Shown: positions 13,801 to 26,597 of the stretch, piece after piece
Numbering within the stretch: the first letter of the stretch is position 1
How the letters are laid out: the number at the start of each line of letters is the position of its first letter
NCBI GenBank assembly: GCA_002633005.1
Contig: NMRA01000047.1
Coordinates: forward strand, 310,913-374,912
Origin: Phoronis australis
Lineage: Eukaryota > Phoronida > Phoronidae
Direction: 5' to 3'
DNA length: 64,000 bases
The notes under the pieces: model-generated
What the model was told of the DNA's origin: nothing
Database searches by the model: none
Seen by the model: the letters and a program-made list of their open reading frames with translations, nothing else
Translations under genes and position numbers: made by a program

Positions 13801-16800
13801 AATAAATGTGGAGGATTATGGGAATGTTGCGGGCAAAAACTCCTTCATATCTCCACACGATTCACCAAATACATTTGAATCTCAAGATATCTCTTGTCGT
13901 TCTATGCAAATCCAGGTTTCACTATCATCAGACATTGATAGCAATGACCTATCAAACTCTATTGTTGAATCAGATGCCTCAGCAGCGTCAGAGGCCTCTG
14001 CAGCGAAGGCCGCCACTGAGTCCAGGGTCTCCAGTGAGTCGGGGGCCTCTTTTGAGTCCCTTTGCGAAGATGAAGCTACATCTCCTTTTGCCAGACCAGC
14101 CAAACAGTCCTCTAAGTCAGCTAAACAGGAGCCCAGTGGTGGTTTATACAGACTTGTGGAGAGGAGTGGTCACTGTGATTTGTCACTGGGATCTGATGAT
14201 GAGTTTGTTAGTCGTAATGAGAAGATGGGATCGGTGTTGGTATCATGTGGTGAAGATGAACTTACAGGCTCTGACAAGAAAACTAAGGCCAAAGGTCACG
14301 AAGTGGTCTTGAAAACTGAGGTCAAAAGTACGGAGGTAGTCTTGGGGAGCTCTGAGGATGATGAGGACTTTGTCACGGTCGCAGAAACATTGGATGACTT
14401 GGCTGAGAAGAAAAGTATTACTCAGTCTAACTGTCAGGTCAACTTTGAGTCGACTGGGAAGGCAATAAAAGATAGTGAATGGTACAACTTATCATCAGAT
14501 AGCGAGCAGGAGTTGCCAAGTTTGGATGAGGAGGCCTTACAACACCATCGAGTGAAGCCACGGAGATTCACCAAAACTGGGTATTAAAGCATCAATGCTA
14601 TACTAGTTGTCTTTAGTTTAACTGTGTTTCGGAAAAGCTGTTTGAAATGGACAAAACAAGTTTTATTTTTCACTTGATATATGTACGCCTGTATATTTTG
14701 AAACTTGTATGGTATTGGTGCAGTGCGATGGGAGGAATGGCTGAAGATTCAAAAGAACTCGCTATTTTTTTAGCCAATTTGTCCTTTATACATGGAGTCC
14801 TCAAAGCTTGTTCTTAATCATGTCGCATATTCTGCCATCTTTGACAAACACTTTGCATTTATATTCACATCTGTGTTATCATCTAATACATGAGAATATT
14901 TTTCTCTAAATTCTTTTACAGAAAGCAAACTCCGCACTCTGCTAAGAAGGCATTTGATGATTCTGATTCTAGTGATGATGATTTTGAAAGCTGTAAGTAG
15001 TTTCTTCATGAGTTATGATAAATTTTCTACACCAGGGTTCTCTTTCGTGTTATCAAAAACTATCTCCAAATCTATCAAGGTGTCCATTCTTTCTTAAAAT
15101 ATATTTCTCTGTGGTATCTTGCTGTTTAAAAATATTCGCAAAATAAACAGATGGTAAAGTGCCCCCAATCTTTGGCAGTATATGTGATAATTTACTGAAT
15201 CAAAATTGAATTTGTTGATGAATATGCATCATTTACTCCAAAAAGAACATTCGTTATTGTTTCACAATTATCGTTGAAGCAAAGTTTAAAAACATCTTCT
15301 TAAAAATTTCAAATAAATTCACAATATAGAAACAAAAATGTCAAAGTTTCTGGGGCTTGTTTACAATATGTACATTAAGCAGAGAACTCCTATACGCCTA
15401 TTTTATAAAGATATGAATTTGTACATAATATTCTGTGAACTAGTTGGGACTGAAACCATCTTGGTTTAACATCTAGAGAAAAATTAAGACTTAATTACTA
15501 AAAATGATTTTACCCCAATTTCATAGTCTGTGAAAATATACACACTAGCAAGTTGCTCAGATGTTTTTCATGAATTATTTCTAAACTGTGGTACCAACTA
15601 CACGGCAAAAACTTTATTTGTAATTGTGAAGTCAGAAAACAAGCCCAGGGAAAGGTTACTTTCTCTGATAACGTGGACTGTATTCAAATGCCTACTGACA
15701 GTGGTATTCTACTGTACACACAGAATGATTCATGACCACACAGATCAGTTTGTTCAGGCTCTGAAATCCATTTAAATATTACAGCATTCACCTGTTTACT
15801 TAAACACAAATCAAATTTGGGTCTGAGGCTCTATTAAACACTCCATAGTACAATATGTGGTGTCCTTTCTCTTAAATAGTTCTCACGATGATGAAAACTC
15901 CAGCAAAACAGAAGAAACCTGCAAGCAATGAAAGGTAGGGGTAATGAAACAGAGCTAATGTAGTTCGATTATGAACTTAAAGATTGATACCACGTGCCTT
16001 CAACCACGTCATCAGTTTCAGATGACTGATCCAGTGTGTCGTGTTTTGTCAGTGATGTGGACAAGACTAGCTGGAAACATTTACGGTCATTACGTCTCTG
16101 TGCAACGAATTCCTACCGTGAGACTCAACAGTTGAGAAACCGACAAAACTGAGACGACTCAAGTGGAGGGATTTCAAAAGTTGTTGAGAAGGGTCGACCT
16201 AATACGTCATTGGCTTTTTGAAAGTCATATACATATGTCCTCATTGTCTTGAAATCTGATGCACTGTTTCTCTGTGACCTTGTTTTCTCACTTATTTTGT
16301 TTTCTTGTTTTGGCATAAAATTCTTGTGTAATAGAAATTCTGTTTACGGACAAACTCACAGAAGTGCAGTGAGTTGGCACCTTTAGAACAAAACGTGATT
16401 GATGTTGATAGCATTACTGGTGGTGAGTGACAAATTTTTTGTGATGGTAAGAAGTCACTCATTATCCAAAGGGTATTTGTTTCCTTAGTGGAAAGGCCAT
16501 ACACACTTTGCAACTGGTGGTCAACTTTCCAGCAAGTAAACATGTTTGCATTTTTCCGTTACAGTCTGGAAGATTTTCTCGTCTCTGACTCAGATGTAGA
16601 GCAAGACGACAGTGTTTTTTACCTCAGCACGTCCAATCAGCTGTCGAAGTAAGTGTCTGAAATGAGGGATACTGCTGTGCTGTGCTGTACTGCACCTTTC
16701 AAAATGAAATTGCATTATTATTTCAAAAACTGCTGTTGAAATTTGTAGTTCACACTGTGTGGCATAGGCGAACAATTGACATTCTGAATAATCAGGTGGT

Positions 16801-19800
16801 GGTAGTAATTCCATGGTCACTTCTCTTAATGCCAACCGTCATCCTCTAAACCCCAGTCCTGTTCCAGCAAACACCAAACTTGCAGCGCAAATCCCAGACC
16901 TGCGTACTTTAACTACATACGTGCGCGTACCTAAAATGCTCCATACTCGGTGACCAAACTGTACAGGTGGATCAAGCTCCATTCTCAGGGACAAGATTTA
17001 AGGGGCTGTAGCTGTGGAATCTTTTCCACCCCTGATAATGCCTTCTGTGTTATTTTGCTTGAAAGTGAAGTTATTTCTTTCTCGTAATAATATTTTTATA
17101 GATCAAGCCTTCTATTCTTTATGAACTTGTTCGTTTTAATGTGTTAATTATTATACTTTAGACTTGTTGTTACATTTTGAAATTAAACAAAACTTCACTA
17201 AGTTGAAGTTTGTTTGTAATTCTGCGTAGGAATATTAACATAATAGAGGTTACATGCCTACGTCATAGGTTTCCCTCCCATGCTGGTGAGATGTTTGAGT
17301 TGGGATACCGGTATGTATTTTGGGGGCGGTGTAGAGCTGTTAATTTTGATCTGATGCATGAAACCTTATTAAGCGTTTTTCTACGCAGAACTATCTTTAT
17401 GATGTTACATTCATACACGAAAGTGTGTCCAAGTACAGGTGTCTGTTTTGTGCTATGTAGGCAGTTTATACAGTTTTTTAAAACAGCTTTGTTTCCACTA
17501 CTGTCAATTCTTTTAGGGTTAATGAAACTGTACCACTATCCCAACGTGTTGGTGGATCACTCACTATTCTCAAGTCAAAGGGTGATATTAAGCCAAGACT
17601 GCCTCCCAAATCTAAGTGTGAGTAATTGTGTCTTAATAGCCTGGTCCATAGCTTACCTGCCCGTGCCATCAAATATGTTTTAGACCATGTTCCACATTTC
17701 AAAAAAGGGAATCTGAAACAGCTGGTATAGTCTAGACATTTGTGTGGAAAAACTGAGAAAATAATCATTTGTTGTACAAACTAAATGTTATAAGTTACTG
17801 TTTTGTGCGAAACACAATACTTGAAAAGTGAAAACTTTCCTCTAAAATGTATGGAAGTTGAAGATACAATGAGTGGAAACTCTTGAGTTGGAGGCGGACC
17901 TGGGCCTGTCAGCGAATATCCATCATAAACTGAAAACTGTTGTTGGACAATATCATTAGCTGTCGATTGTGAAGTATAAAAAAATACCCGTGATTGTAAT
18001 GTAAAAAAAGTCAGCGACACGGCATGTTAAAAAGAAATTTAGTTTGAAGGTCTTTGTTGATACAAATCTTGACATCCTGTGCCATTTATTATGTCTTGTA
18101 GCCATTGGTGTTCTTAAGACTGTCGTCAACCCCAAACCTCACCCTGAGCCAAGTATCCGCTCTGCCAAACATTCGTCAGCCTCCGCATTTCAGTATAGCT
18201 TCATAAAGTCTCTGTCAACCAATATCCCCGAGGACAAATGTCATCTAGAGGCCAGAAGGTAAACCAGAACACTGAGTGTTTTGATTTTGTTCACTCTTTG
18301 TTTGCACACTAAGCAGTCGCACAAAATTTATTTTATATTATACTATCGGTAGGTGAATTGCACAAAGGTTGTGCTTTGATATAAGTGTAACCTGCCTTGC
18401 TTTTATTTTTGTAAGTTTTCAATTACACCTTTTTATTTTGATTGCAGATTTGTCAAGTCATTTAGTGTTTACAGAGAAGAGCTGACCAACAAGTTATTCA
18501 AGCTCTACAATGAGACAGTATTTGACAACCAAGTATGATCATTACCTGTTTGTTTTTGTCTGAAATAGTGGCTTGCTAAGTAACCTGTTTTTGTCTGAAA
18601 TAGTGGCTTGCTAAGTAACCTATTTCACCATCTTCAGTGGCTCAGTGGGAACTATGCTCACCAGGTGGTGTTAATGATGAAATATGCTTCTTTTTACTTC
18701 TAAATATTAGAGAGCAAAAAGCAGATCATCAACACAGGGACGTTCTTATAATGAGGACTCCATGTGATTTATCTGATTGCAGGCTTTGCAATGGATAGTA
18801 CCCTTTCTGCACTAGCACTACCTTTTGAATTTATAGTCACCCATTCTGTAACTGTGGTTCTTGATCACTGTCTTCATAATTTTCTATTCCCGTATCGTTG
18901 AAGTTGGACAATACTGCGTAACTGACCACTGTGCTCCTTTACTGGACGTTTGGAAGTTTTCTGTGTCTGATTTTTCATTTCTCTTTGATGCAACGAAACA
19001 TACAGATACATAACCATGATAATAAGCTTGACAAACTTAATTGAAAACACGACTGTACTTTTTTGTTGGAAAGCTTGATATTCACTCACTCATACTCTCG
19101 GTGTGGCATTTACTTGCTTTGCACACCGGAAGATCGGAAATCGTACAAAGTGTGAACGAGAGTACATCAAGCTGTCCAACAGAAAGTACAGTCAAGTTTG
19201 TGTTGATGAATTGCTGCTACCCAAAATACTGATACATAAACATTGATAATTTCCAAACATCTGTCTTTGCTTTAGATGAACAGTTGAAGACTTAGTAGAA
19301 GCCTGTGCTTAAGGAACCTAATGATGTTTTGAATGATTTAAGCAAAGTATTACACAGCCAACATTTTAGCAGATGTGACTTAGTTACATTAGTTTGCCAA
19401 AAAAAATTGTCAAATTTCATCAAAATTCATGTATTTCAATCAAAGTTATGGTGAAAATGGATGCAAATTAAACTACATTTAGTTAACTGGACACATGCCC
19501 AATAATTTTTTGCTGTTTTGTTGCGTGTTACAAGTTTTTATCATTTTTGAAATACATTATGTCTATGGTCGTTTTAAAAATTTCTGGTCGTCGTTGAAGA
19601 GACCACTCCTGCATGCTGTATCTAGTCATTTTGATTTGTTACACCATGTTTTTAACGTAGCTCAACTCACAACTTGAAGTGAAGTGGAACAAACGTCTGC
19701 TCAAAACTGCTGGCTACTGTGCCTACAAAAGAGACAGAAGTGGGTTGTATACAGCCAGGATAGAACTATCGGATAAAGTTTGCGACTCGGCAGGTAGTCA

Positions 19801-22498
19801 CCTTCTTCTCAAAGAGTTTGTATTTTTAACATTAAAAGTGTATTCCCAGAATTTTTTTTTTTAATTACATACAAGTTCCAAATGTTTTCAAAACATAAGG
19901 TCATCTCTCTCTGTCTCTCTGTTACTGACATTCTGGTGATGAGTGTACAAATGTGAGATGAGCTTCTGATGTCATTACCGGGACATGACATTCACAGAAT
20001 TTGGGAAAACAAAACAACTGACAGACAAACGCTGAAATGTTGAAATCCTCCAGCAACCAATTACAGATACAACCCGAATGCCACATACAATAGCTCACAT
20101 CGTCTGCTTGGGTTGGTTTCTGGGAGTGATGTCATGGAAGGATTTAGGTCCCCTTTACACTGTTTAAAGAGGTTCATCTTTCAGGGATATGACTTCCCAA
20201 GTCATAATTTTTAGTGTGAACTTGAGAGTACACAATGCTGAAAAGTGCTTTTTAAATACAAACGTTATTCGCACTCTTGCGCTGTTGCATGACACGTCGT
20301 GGTGTGTATATTGCAGTTTGTATATTGCAGAAAGAGTTCGCGATACTTTGATACACGAGATGTGTCATGCTGCAGTCTGGTTGATAAATGGAGCAAAAGA
20401 TGGCCATGGACCCTTGTGGAAATATTGGTACGTACAGTTCTCTCACCAATAAGTATCCACATCAAGAAAGTCTCAAAAGTGGGGAACAAAAATCACTAAA
20501 AATTGGAGATTTACATTAAACCAGTTGCTCACATACTGGTTGATTAGTTGAAGACACCTCAGGAGCTATGCAAGCATCAGTAGATAACTGGAGGAACGTG
20601 AGCAGAGAAATTGCACGCAGTTTTGGAGCGAGATTTCACAGATTTCTGGCATTACGAAATATTTGAAACTACCCCATTTGTCACTCTCATAATTGCTTAA
20701 ATTTTACAAGTGACAATTGACCAATTTCTGGCGAGATGAGATTTCAAAAGCTCGCGTATATGTCAGTTTCATAGTTTCCATGGTTACTTTTGCAGGGCTA
20801 AGAGGAGTACTGTAGCTCATCCAGACCTGCCAGATATCAAAAGGTGTCACAGTTATGACATCACTACCAAGTACACGTATAGGTGCACAAAGTGCTCCTA
20901 TCAGTAAGTGACACGAGATGAGAAAAATTGCATCAATCCAAGTGGGGTATCAACAATAAGACGGACTTCAAGTAACATCTTTTAAGTCAAGCCAACCAGT
21001 TTTTTGGATGCAGCCATCTGGTTTTGGGATACTGGTAAAACCCGTTTTGAGGTCCGAGCACCAAGTAAGAACACCGGTCATAGTTTTGCGGTCCAGTCAG
21101 CCGGTTTTGAAGTCCGACCAATTGTTGATTCTCCCCCTTGTTATCATTGGAGTTAAGTTCTTAAAAGGCAAGCAGCTCCCTGTCATGTTACCTTTACTGA
21201 AAATACAGGTCCCTGGTTTGTGTCTGTTGGTTTTTCTCTGGTGTTTGTGTGTTATCGACTGGAGCAGACTGTGCTTTTCATGCCCATCTCTCAACTTTTT
21301 TAAGTCTAGGTACTTTCCAATTTTTACCGGGTAGAAAAATGCAGGGATATTCCTGGACCGTGCCTTTGCGCCATTAGCGCATAAAAAATATAAAGGCGCA
21401 AGTACATTGCAGCAGTGCGCCCCCGGGCACATCTTTTAAAAAAAATTACTCTTCTAAAAATGCAAGATTCTAGTCAACTTACAGCCAGTCAGGTAAAACA
21501 TGGCTGTTATTTCGATTGCCCCTTGGGTTTCTGTTTCATGTGTTACCACTTTAATTACACTAAGTCTGCTGGCCACAACTTTTTGAAATAAGGCACACTT
21601 TTTATCATCAGGTGCACCCCAAAAGGCACAGGTTCAAACTTGGTCAGGAATATCCCTGGAAATGTATTTCCTTTAAAATATGCAAAACAAACAATTTGAG
21701 GATAATTGTAAACTTGCAAATGCACCAATCACTGGCCTCACTGTTATATAACATGACCTCATTTTTCATGCACACATGTGCATGTACTTTTTCTGATTGT
21801 ATCTGTATACCTGAGCAGCTGTGTTAGTTTTGTTGTTCTCCTGGTTTTGAAAATGGAAATTAATTTTGTAAAAAAACAACAGCTTGGTACGCCTCAGAAG
21901 GTCCTATTTTTGATAGCCCTAATGCTTCAGTTGTTTACTTGGACAATTGTCTTCCAGTAGCAAGCAATTCTGTCGTTCAATTCAAACATCATTTAAGGGG
22001 CTTTCATGATTTTATCATAGTATCAGTAATAATCACTTACAAGGGTCCTGAAGTTTGAGAACCAGTTTTATCCACTGGAATAGCGTGCATCAAACTGGTT
22101 CTCAAAATCCGTAATCCCTGTAAATGCTGTTGTATCAAGCCATCAGCTTCGGGAATATTTTGAAGAAGATAAACTGGACAGTGCTTCTGAAAATGAGCTC
22201 ACTGCTTCTTTTGCACGATGTAATTGTTTTTGAAACTTTCTGTAGGTTTGGTCGCCACTCCAAGTCTCTGGATACTTCCAAGAAAGTGTGTGGTTACTGT
22301 CGTGGCACTTTTGAGCTCCTCGTCGCCAAGAAAGATGGCACCTTGACAACACCTCGCAAAGCCCCTGCAACACCAAACAGGTTTGCGCTGTTTGTCAAAG
22401 AACATTATGGGTCGGTGAAGAATTCCGGCAAAGGACTAACACACAAAGACGTCATGGCGGTACTCAGTGATAAATTTGCACTGGCTAAAATTAGTTGA
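10880..22498 (+). CDS. GCNA: GCNA: germ cell nuclear acidic SprT-type protease
   Basis: Fourteen coding exons join in phase to 938 aa: 10880-10981, 12377-12446, 12665-12726, 13142-14580, 14922-14992, 15880-15934, 16565-16648, 17517-17617, 18102-18258, 18448-18532, 19661-19793, 20331-20427, 20796-20903, 22246-22498. The layout is that of GCNA (ACRC). Residues 1 to about 710 are acidic, Ser-rich and disordered. A SprT-like metalloprotease domain follows (about 714-835), with HEMCH at 795-799 and a third histidine at 812. A zinc ribbon (CTKC 849-852, CGYC 870-873) and a C-terminal HMG-box-like segment (about 897-938) complete it. Known GCNA proteins act in germ and early embryonic nuclei on DNA-protein crosslinks and bind SUMO. 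Exon 4 alone codes 479 residues, with hydrophobic-acidic stretches such as EVVLGSSEDDEDF resembling SUMO-interacting motifs. The start follows an acceptor by two bases, so a leader exon lies upstream. All metal ligands are intact. Exon 4 ends at a weak donor (GTATTA), the least certain junction. Confidence 0.95.
18551..18620. repeat. Perfect 35-bp tandem duplication in a GCNA intron
   Basis: The 35-base unit beginning TGTTTTTGTCTGAAATAGTG occurs at 18551-18585 and again, identical, at 18586-18620. It starts just after the donor of GCNA coding exon 10. Identity implies a recent slippage or duplication event. Confidence 0.9.
22054..22106. repeat. Inverted repeat, GAGAACCAGTTT family
   Basis: TTTGAGAACCAGTTT at 22054-22068 is complemented by AAACTGGTTCTCAAA at 22092-22106. 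It lies in the last GCNA intron and belongs with the hairpins at 8107, 32868 and 48065. Confidence 0.75.
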
Positions 22499-24225
22499 TC
22501 ATAAAGATGTAATTGCTTCCACAGCCAACCGACCCAATTTGCAAACATATGATTCAGAATTTTCCAAAAGGTGGCTGCGGAATGATCTGCATTCCATCTT
22601 TATCAAATTCCTTAAGTTTGGATTAATATAAAAAAATATAATGACCAGTTGTAACCATTGCAAAAGTGATTAGGTGCAAAGTGTATTGATGAAAGAAAAT
22701 AACTATTTACACCTTGATGCTGTATTTTATTATCACTGCCTACAGTCATTGAGCAATCCGTTTTCGAGGCAAGATTTCAGAATTGTTGTAGAATTGTGGC
22801 TGTGTCATTGTAATCCTTAGTGAATGAAGCTTTATGGTTAGTCCACAAGTTGTTTTATGGCAACTGTGAATACAATGTGTTCTTTTGTTGAATGCTCTTT
22901 ATTCCATAAAAAATGCTTTAAAAAAAACCTGAAGTTTTATTTCACACGACTTCTCGCATACTTCTATTCAGGACTCAGGGGCACGTAATCTGGTGGAACT
23001 GGTCAAAGCCAGGCTCTCATGACAGCTTTGAATGGTTTGAACAGAGCAGATTCAAAAACAGTCCAGTCTTCTATAGACACTCACAGGGAATATGGATAAA
23101 TGAATTGATATAAATAATATGAATCTTTTGGCCTGAAAAATATCAATTTATACACCCATAAAAGTTCACAAGATTTATCTAGTGTTCCAGGGGTACATGC
23201 ATTTGCAAATGGGATTTGCTCCTACGGTGTTTCATTAGATGTTAATTAAAGCAACAAATGAATCTTGGTACATCTGTTTTGTTTAAATTGTTAATCGTTT
23301 GTGTTTCCTACATCGGGATGTAGCTACTTTTCCCTACATTTGGGACATCATCCATAAGCTATTATCATTGGGTATACTGGAATGACTTCACAGGTTCTGC
23401 CAGGTCAACAGACTATGATATCTGATGACAACTTCCTACTTAAACCGGTTAGTATTGGCCAATTGATTGGGAAGGAACCAGCAATTTGAAAGTAAATCAA
23501 GTGAAGTCATTGTGTGCTCATCTTATGTAATAAGGCGCTGAATATGTCCAAGCCAGTATCATTTTACTGATGATTTATTTTTTTTCTTGCATGATCATTG
23601 AAAGCCCGGATGCCCTTTATAACTTCTGGGACAGGAACAGTTAACCCAAAGCTAAGCTTTAGCTTCAGTTTGGCAATGAAACCGAACCACTTCATAAGGG
23701 ATCAGTGAATTTAAAAACATATTTTTTACAAAAATGAATTGAACATGTAAGTTTGTTCTTTAAACCGTTTAAAACAGGGCACCAAGTGTTATCTTATATA
23801 ACTTAAGCCCATTTCAACTAACAGATCCGTTGGGGACGAGCGGTAACGGGGAAACGTTGGCCAAAAACACGTCCCACAATGTCCATGTGTTTCTTACTCG
23901 GATTGCACAAGCTTTCAGTTTTTGCCTCGTTTTTGATTGATAACTTGGTGTAACAGAGACGGTTAGGTCGGATAGAAAGCGTTTCTACTTGAACTATTCA
24001 ACTACGTTACGTAATGCCGACTTGACCTGTGATTTTGCGGCGGGTAATATAAGTTCATTTGATGAATAACTTTTGATATTTGTTAACGTTTTTTTTTTGT
24101 AGAAGGTACGAAAACGTAATTGTGTGCTGAAAACTGTCGGGGCCAAAACTTGTGAACCGTTTAAACACTAATCTGCCGCAAGCAGGCGGTAGATAGTGTT
24201 CTATGTAAAATAAGTCATTTATGTG

Positions 24226-24461
24226 CATGCGCGCACCCAACCTAAAAATTTGGTGGGGCTCGTACTTTTGAGAATGCCAGTGGACCCTGTACTAAAAAAC
24301 CGGGTACCTTTCAAAGCTATGAATTGTGCATTCGCCGAAATGTCTCGTGTTCTACTTTTTCGGACTTTTCGTTTCTCTGAGGCAGACCTCTTTGCCCACT
24401 TCTCCGAATGGGGGCTCATTTGAGCCCCCGACCCCCCCCCCCCCTCCTGGGTGCGCGCATG
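24226..24461. mobile_element. MITE with CATGCGCGCACCCA terminal repeats, copy 1
   Basis: The 14-bp terminal repeat CATGCGCGCACCCA (24226-24239) is exactly complemented by TGGGTGCGCGCATG (24448-24461). The inside carries a C-rich run next to GGGGCTCATTTGAGCCCC and a block resembling AGGCAGACCTCTTTGCCCA. The same parts recur in inverted orientation at 39185-39446. No transposase frame and no clear target-site duplication were seen. Confidence 0.8.
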
Positions 24462-25051
24462 GTTTGTCAAGACTAAAATCTAATCGTGAACCATGTTTTG
24501 CGTCAAATTTTTGGGTGGTTGACGTAACAGCATGTGCTCTATTTAAGCAAATTCACGAACCTACAGAGTCTATCCTGTTGAAGACTGAAACTTCTGACGT
24601 AACTGAATTCTTAAGTCCATTGTTTATTTAAAAGTTCATAAAAGTCTGCTTTGTGTCATACTTGCATCGATCTTAGCTCTTATAACAAAACTGCTCTTAC
24701 TCCCGGTGGTGTACACTCTCTCGCTATAGTTTTGTTAATCCGAACTCAGCGTGAAAATCCCCGTTTGGGTCACAGTAGTAATGTTTGGCATGCTATGGTC
24801 ACATGTTAGGGGAATCGTTATTTAGAAATATATGTACAAATACATTATTCAAATCATTGTTACTGTACAGCCTTTGCCCTGACGGTCTGTGGAAGGGGAA
24901 CCCGATTTCGTGGCCCCCGACAAGTAAGTAGATTTTCAGTTTCGTGGCTAATTCACATAAATAATTACGTGCACATTATTTCTTTGACTCACTATTATAG
25001 TCTTTTTGTGACTGGAGGTTTAGTTTCCAAATCAAGCTGGTTTGTGTTCGT

Positions 25052-25165
25052 GCCAGTCCCGGCAGCTGCGACGGGCCTAATCGGGTTCCGAGCCTCTGGC
25101 CGGGATAACGAGTCAGTCCCGCCGCGACGGGCCTGATCGGGTTCCGAGCCACTGGCCGGGATAAC
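25052..25165. repeat. GC-rich tandem duplication, ~57-60-bp unit, two copies
   Basis: Both copies contain CGACGGGCCT, ATCGGGTTCCGAGCC and CTGGCCGGGATAAC in order. They differ by a few substitutions and a small indel. The local GC content is far above the surroundings. Confidence 0.8.
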
Positions 25166-26163
25166 AAGCGTTTTGTACGTTTAGAACTCAAAAAATCAAA
25201 AGTCTGAACAACACAGATCTAGGTATTCCTGTCTGTTTTTCACGAAAGAATACTTCGAATTTATCTCCGAACAGACCCCAAACTCCTGCTACGGACCTTG
25301 GTAACTTGGCCTGCCGAACTTTGTAGGCTACGGTGTGTCCAAATACCAATAAATCCGTAAGAGCGAAATAAAACAACACGTTTTTACAAGAACTCGATGT
25401 ACTTTTAAGGGTTTTAAGCTGACACCAGTAACACGGGTTGTGAAATGCTGAACAGAGTGCGTGTGAAACCAACGACGTCATTGGATAATTTCAACACCTC
25501 CGTCTGCCGTCAGGTAACGCAACCGAACGTGTCGTTATCGAGTAGAACTACTCGATCTAAATTTATACAAAATATGTTTTTGGGTGGCATTCTCCTTTAA
25601 ACTCATTGTTTTTTGCTCGACAACCTTGCTTTGCATCAGGGCTTGGAATTTTCCTATTTTTTGTTTCAATTTCCGCTTGTTCGATTAACAATTTCCTCTC
25701 CTTGGTATCTTTTTATCACTTTTTTTACTTTATTCATGCAAAAACGTTTATTTCAGTTGAATTTCACGACACAAAATTTATTTCTATCACCCAAGCCTAT
25801 TTATTTGTGAAGCGATAAATAGCCTTTAAATTTTTCCTCCTTTTTTGTCCTTGGTCATTCCAAGCCCTGTTGTATCCCCCAAGCGTGAATTTGGGTCTCC
25901 GTAATCGCCACCCACCAGAGTGGTGTTGACGCAAGAATCTTGCTAATGTCATAGTGTACACGTGCTTCACTTGTAATACATGGCGATTACTGCGAAGTCG
26001 GTGCGAGTTTTTGCTTTTCGCAACTAAGTATATGCAGAACGCACGCAATGTATTCCCAGGAATTTCAGTCAAATGTAAAGAGTACGTCAAATTAAGTAGT
26101 TGACCCAAAACAATTAAATTGTTACTGTGTGTAAATGGAGAAGTGAATGTTTTTACAGGTGAC

Positions 26164-26169
26164 TTTATT
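26164..26169 (-). promoter_or_regulatory. Candidate poly(A) signal of the small heat shock gene
   Basis: AATAAA on the minus strand, about 430 bp past the stop codon of the small heat shock protein gene. Nothing else supports it. Confidence 0.3.
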
Positions 26170-26597
26170 TGACAATCACACCTTTAATGCACATCGAAAT
26201 CTTAATCGTGAAGTTACACGTTTTAAAACTAATAGTACATTCTTAAACTATGATAGCCGGTAACAACCGAAAGGGTCTCCTATTTCTTTAAAAAATATAA
26301 TTTCAAACTTAATAAGGGTAAACAAAAACAATATCAATTTGATTGACATTGTAATACTTGGTCTAATCACACTGGAACGCATCAAAGTAAACGTACTAGA
26401 CGTACTATTTACTTGAAACCAACTTTACATCAACTATAACAAGCCTATTTTAGGAGAAATTAACTACATTTCAGAGAAACTACCACCATAATCTGAGAAA
26501 TTTTACCATAATGCTTGGTGAGCAAGTCATAACTAAGTGAAAAGCGCTTAATATATTTCTAGCTCATTCCCCATTGTATTATCTTGCTTCCACCATT

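Larger units (their letters stand above)
22499..26597. other. Spacer between GCNA and the small heat shock gene
   Basis: These are the two convergent 3' flanks. I see no coding exon. The stretch contains a MITE (24226-24461), a GC-rich tandem duplication (25052-25165) and a candidate poly(A) signal for the minus-strand gene (26164-26169). Confidence 0.6.
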
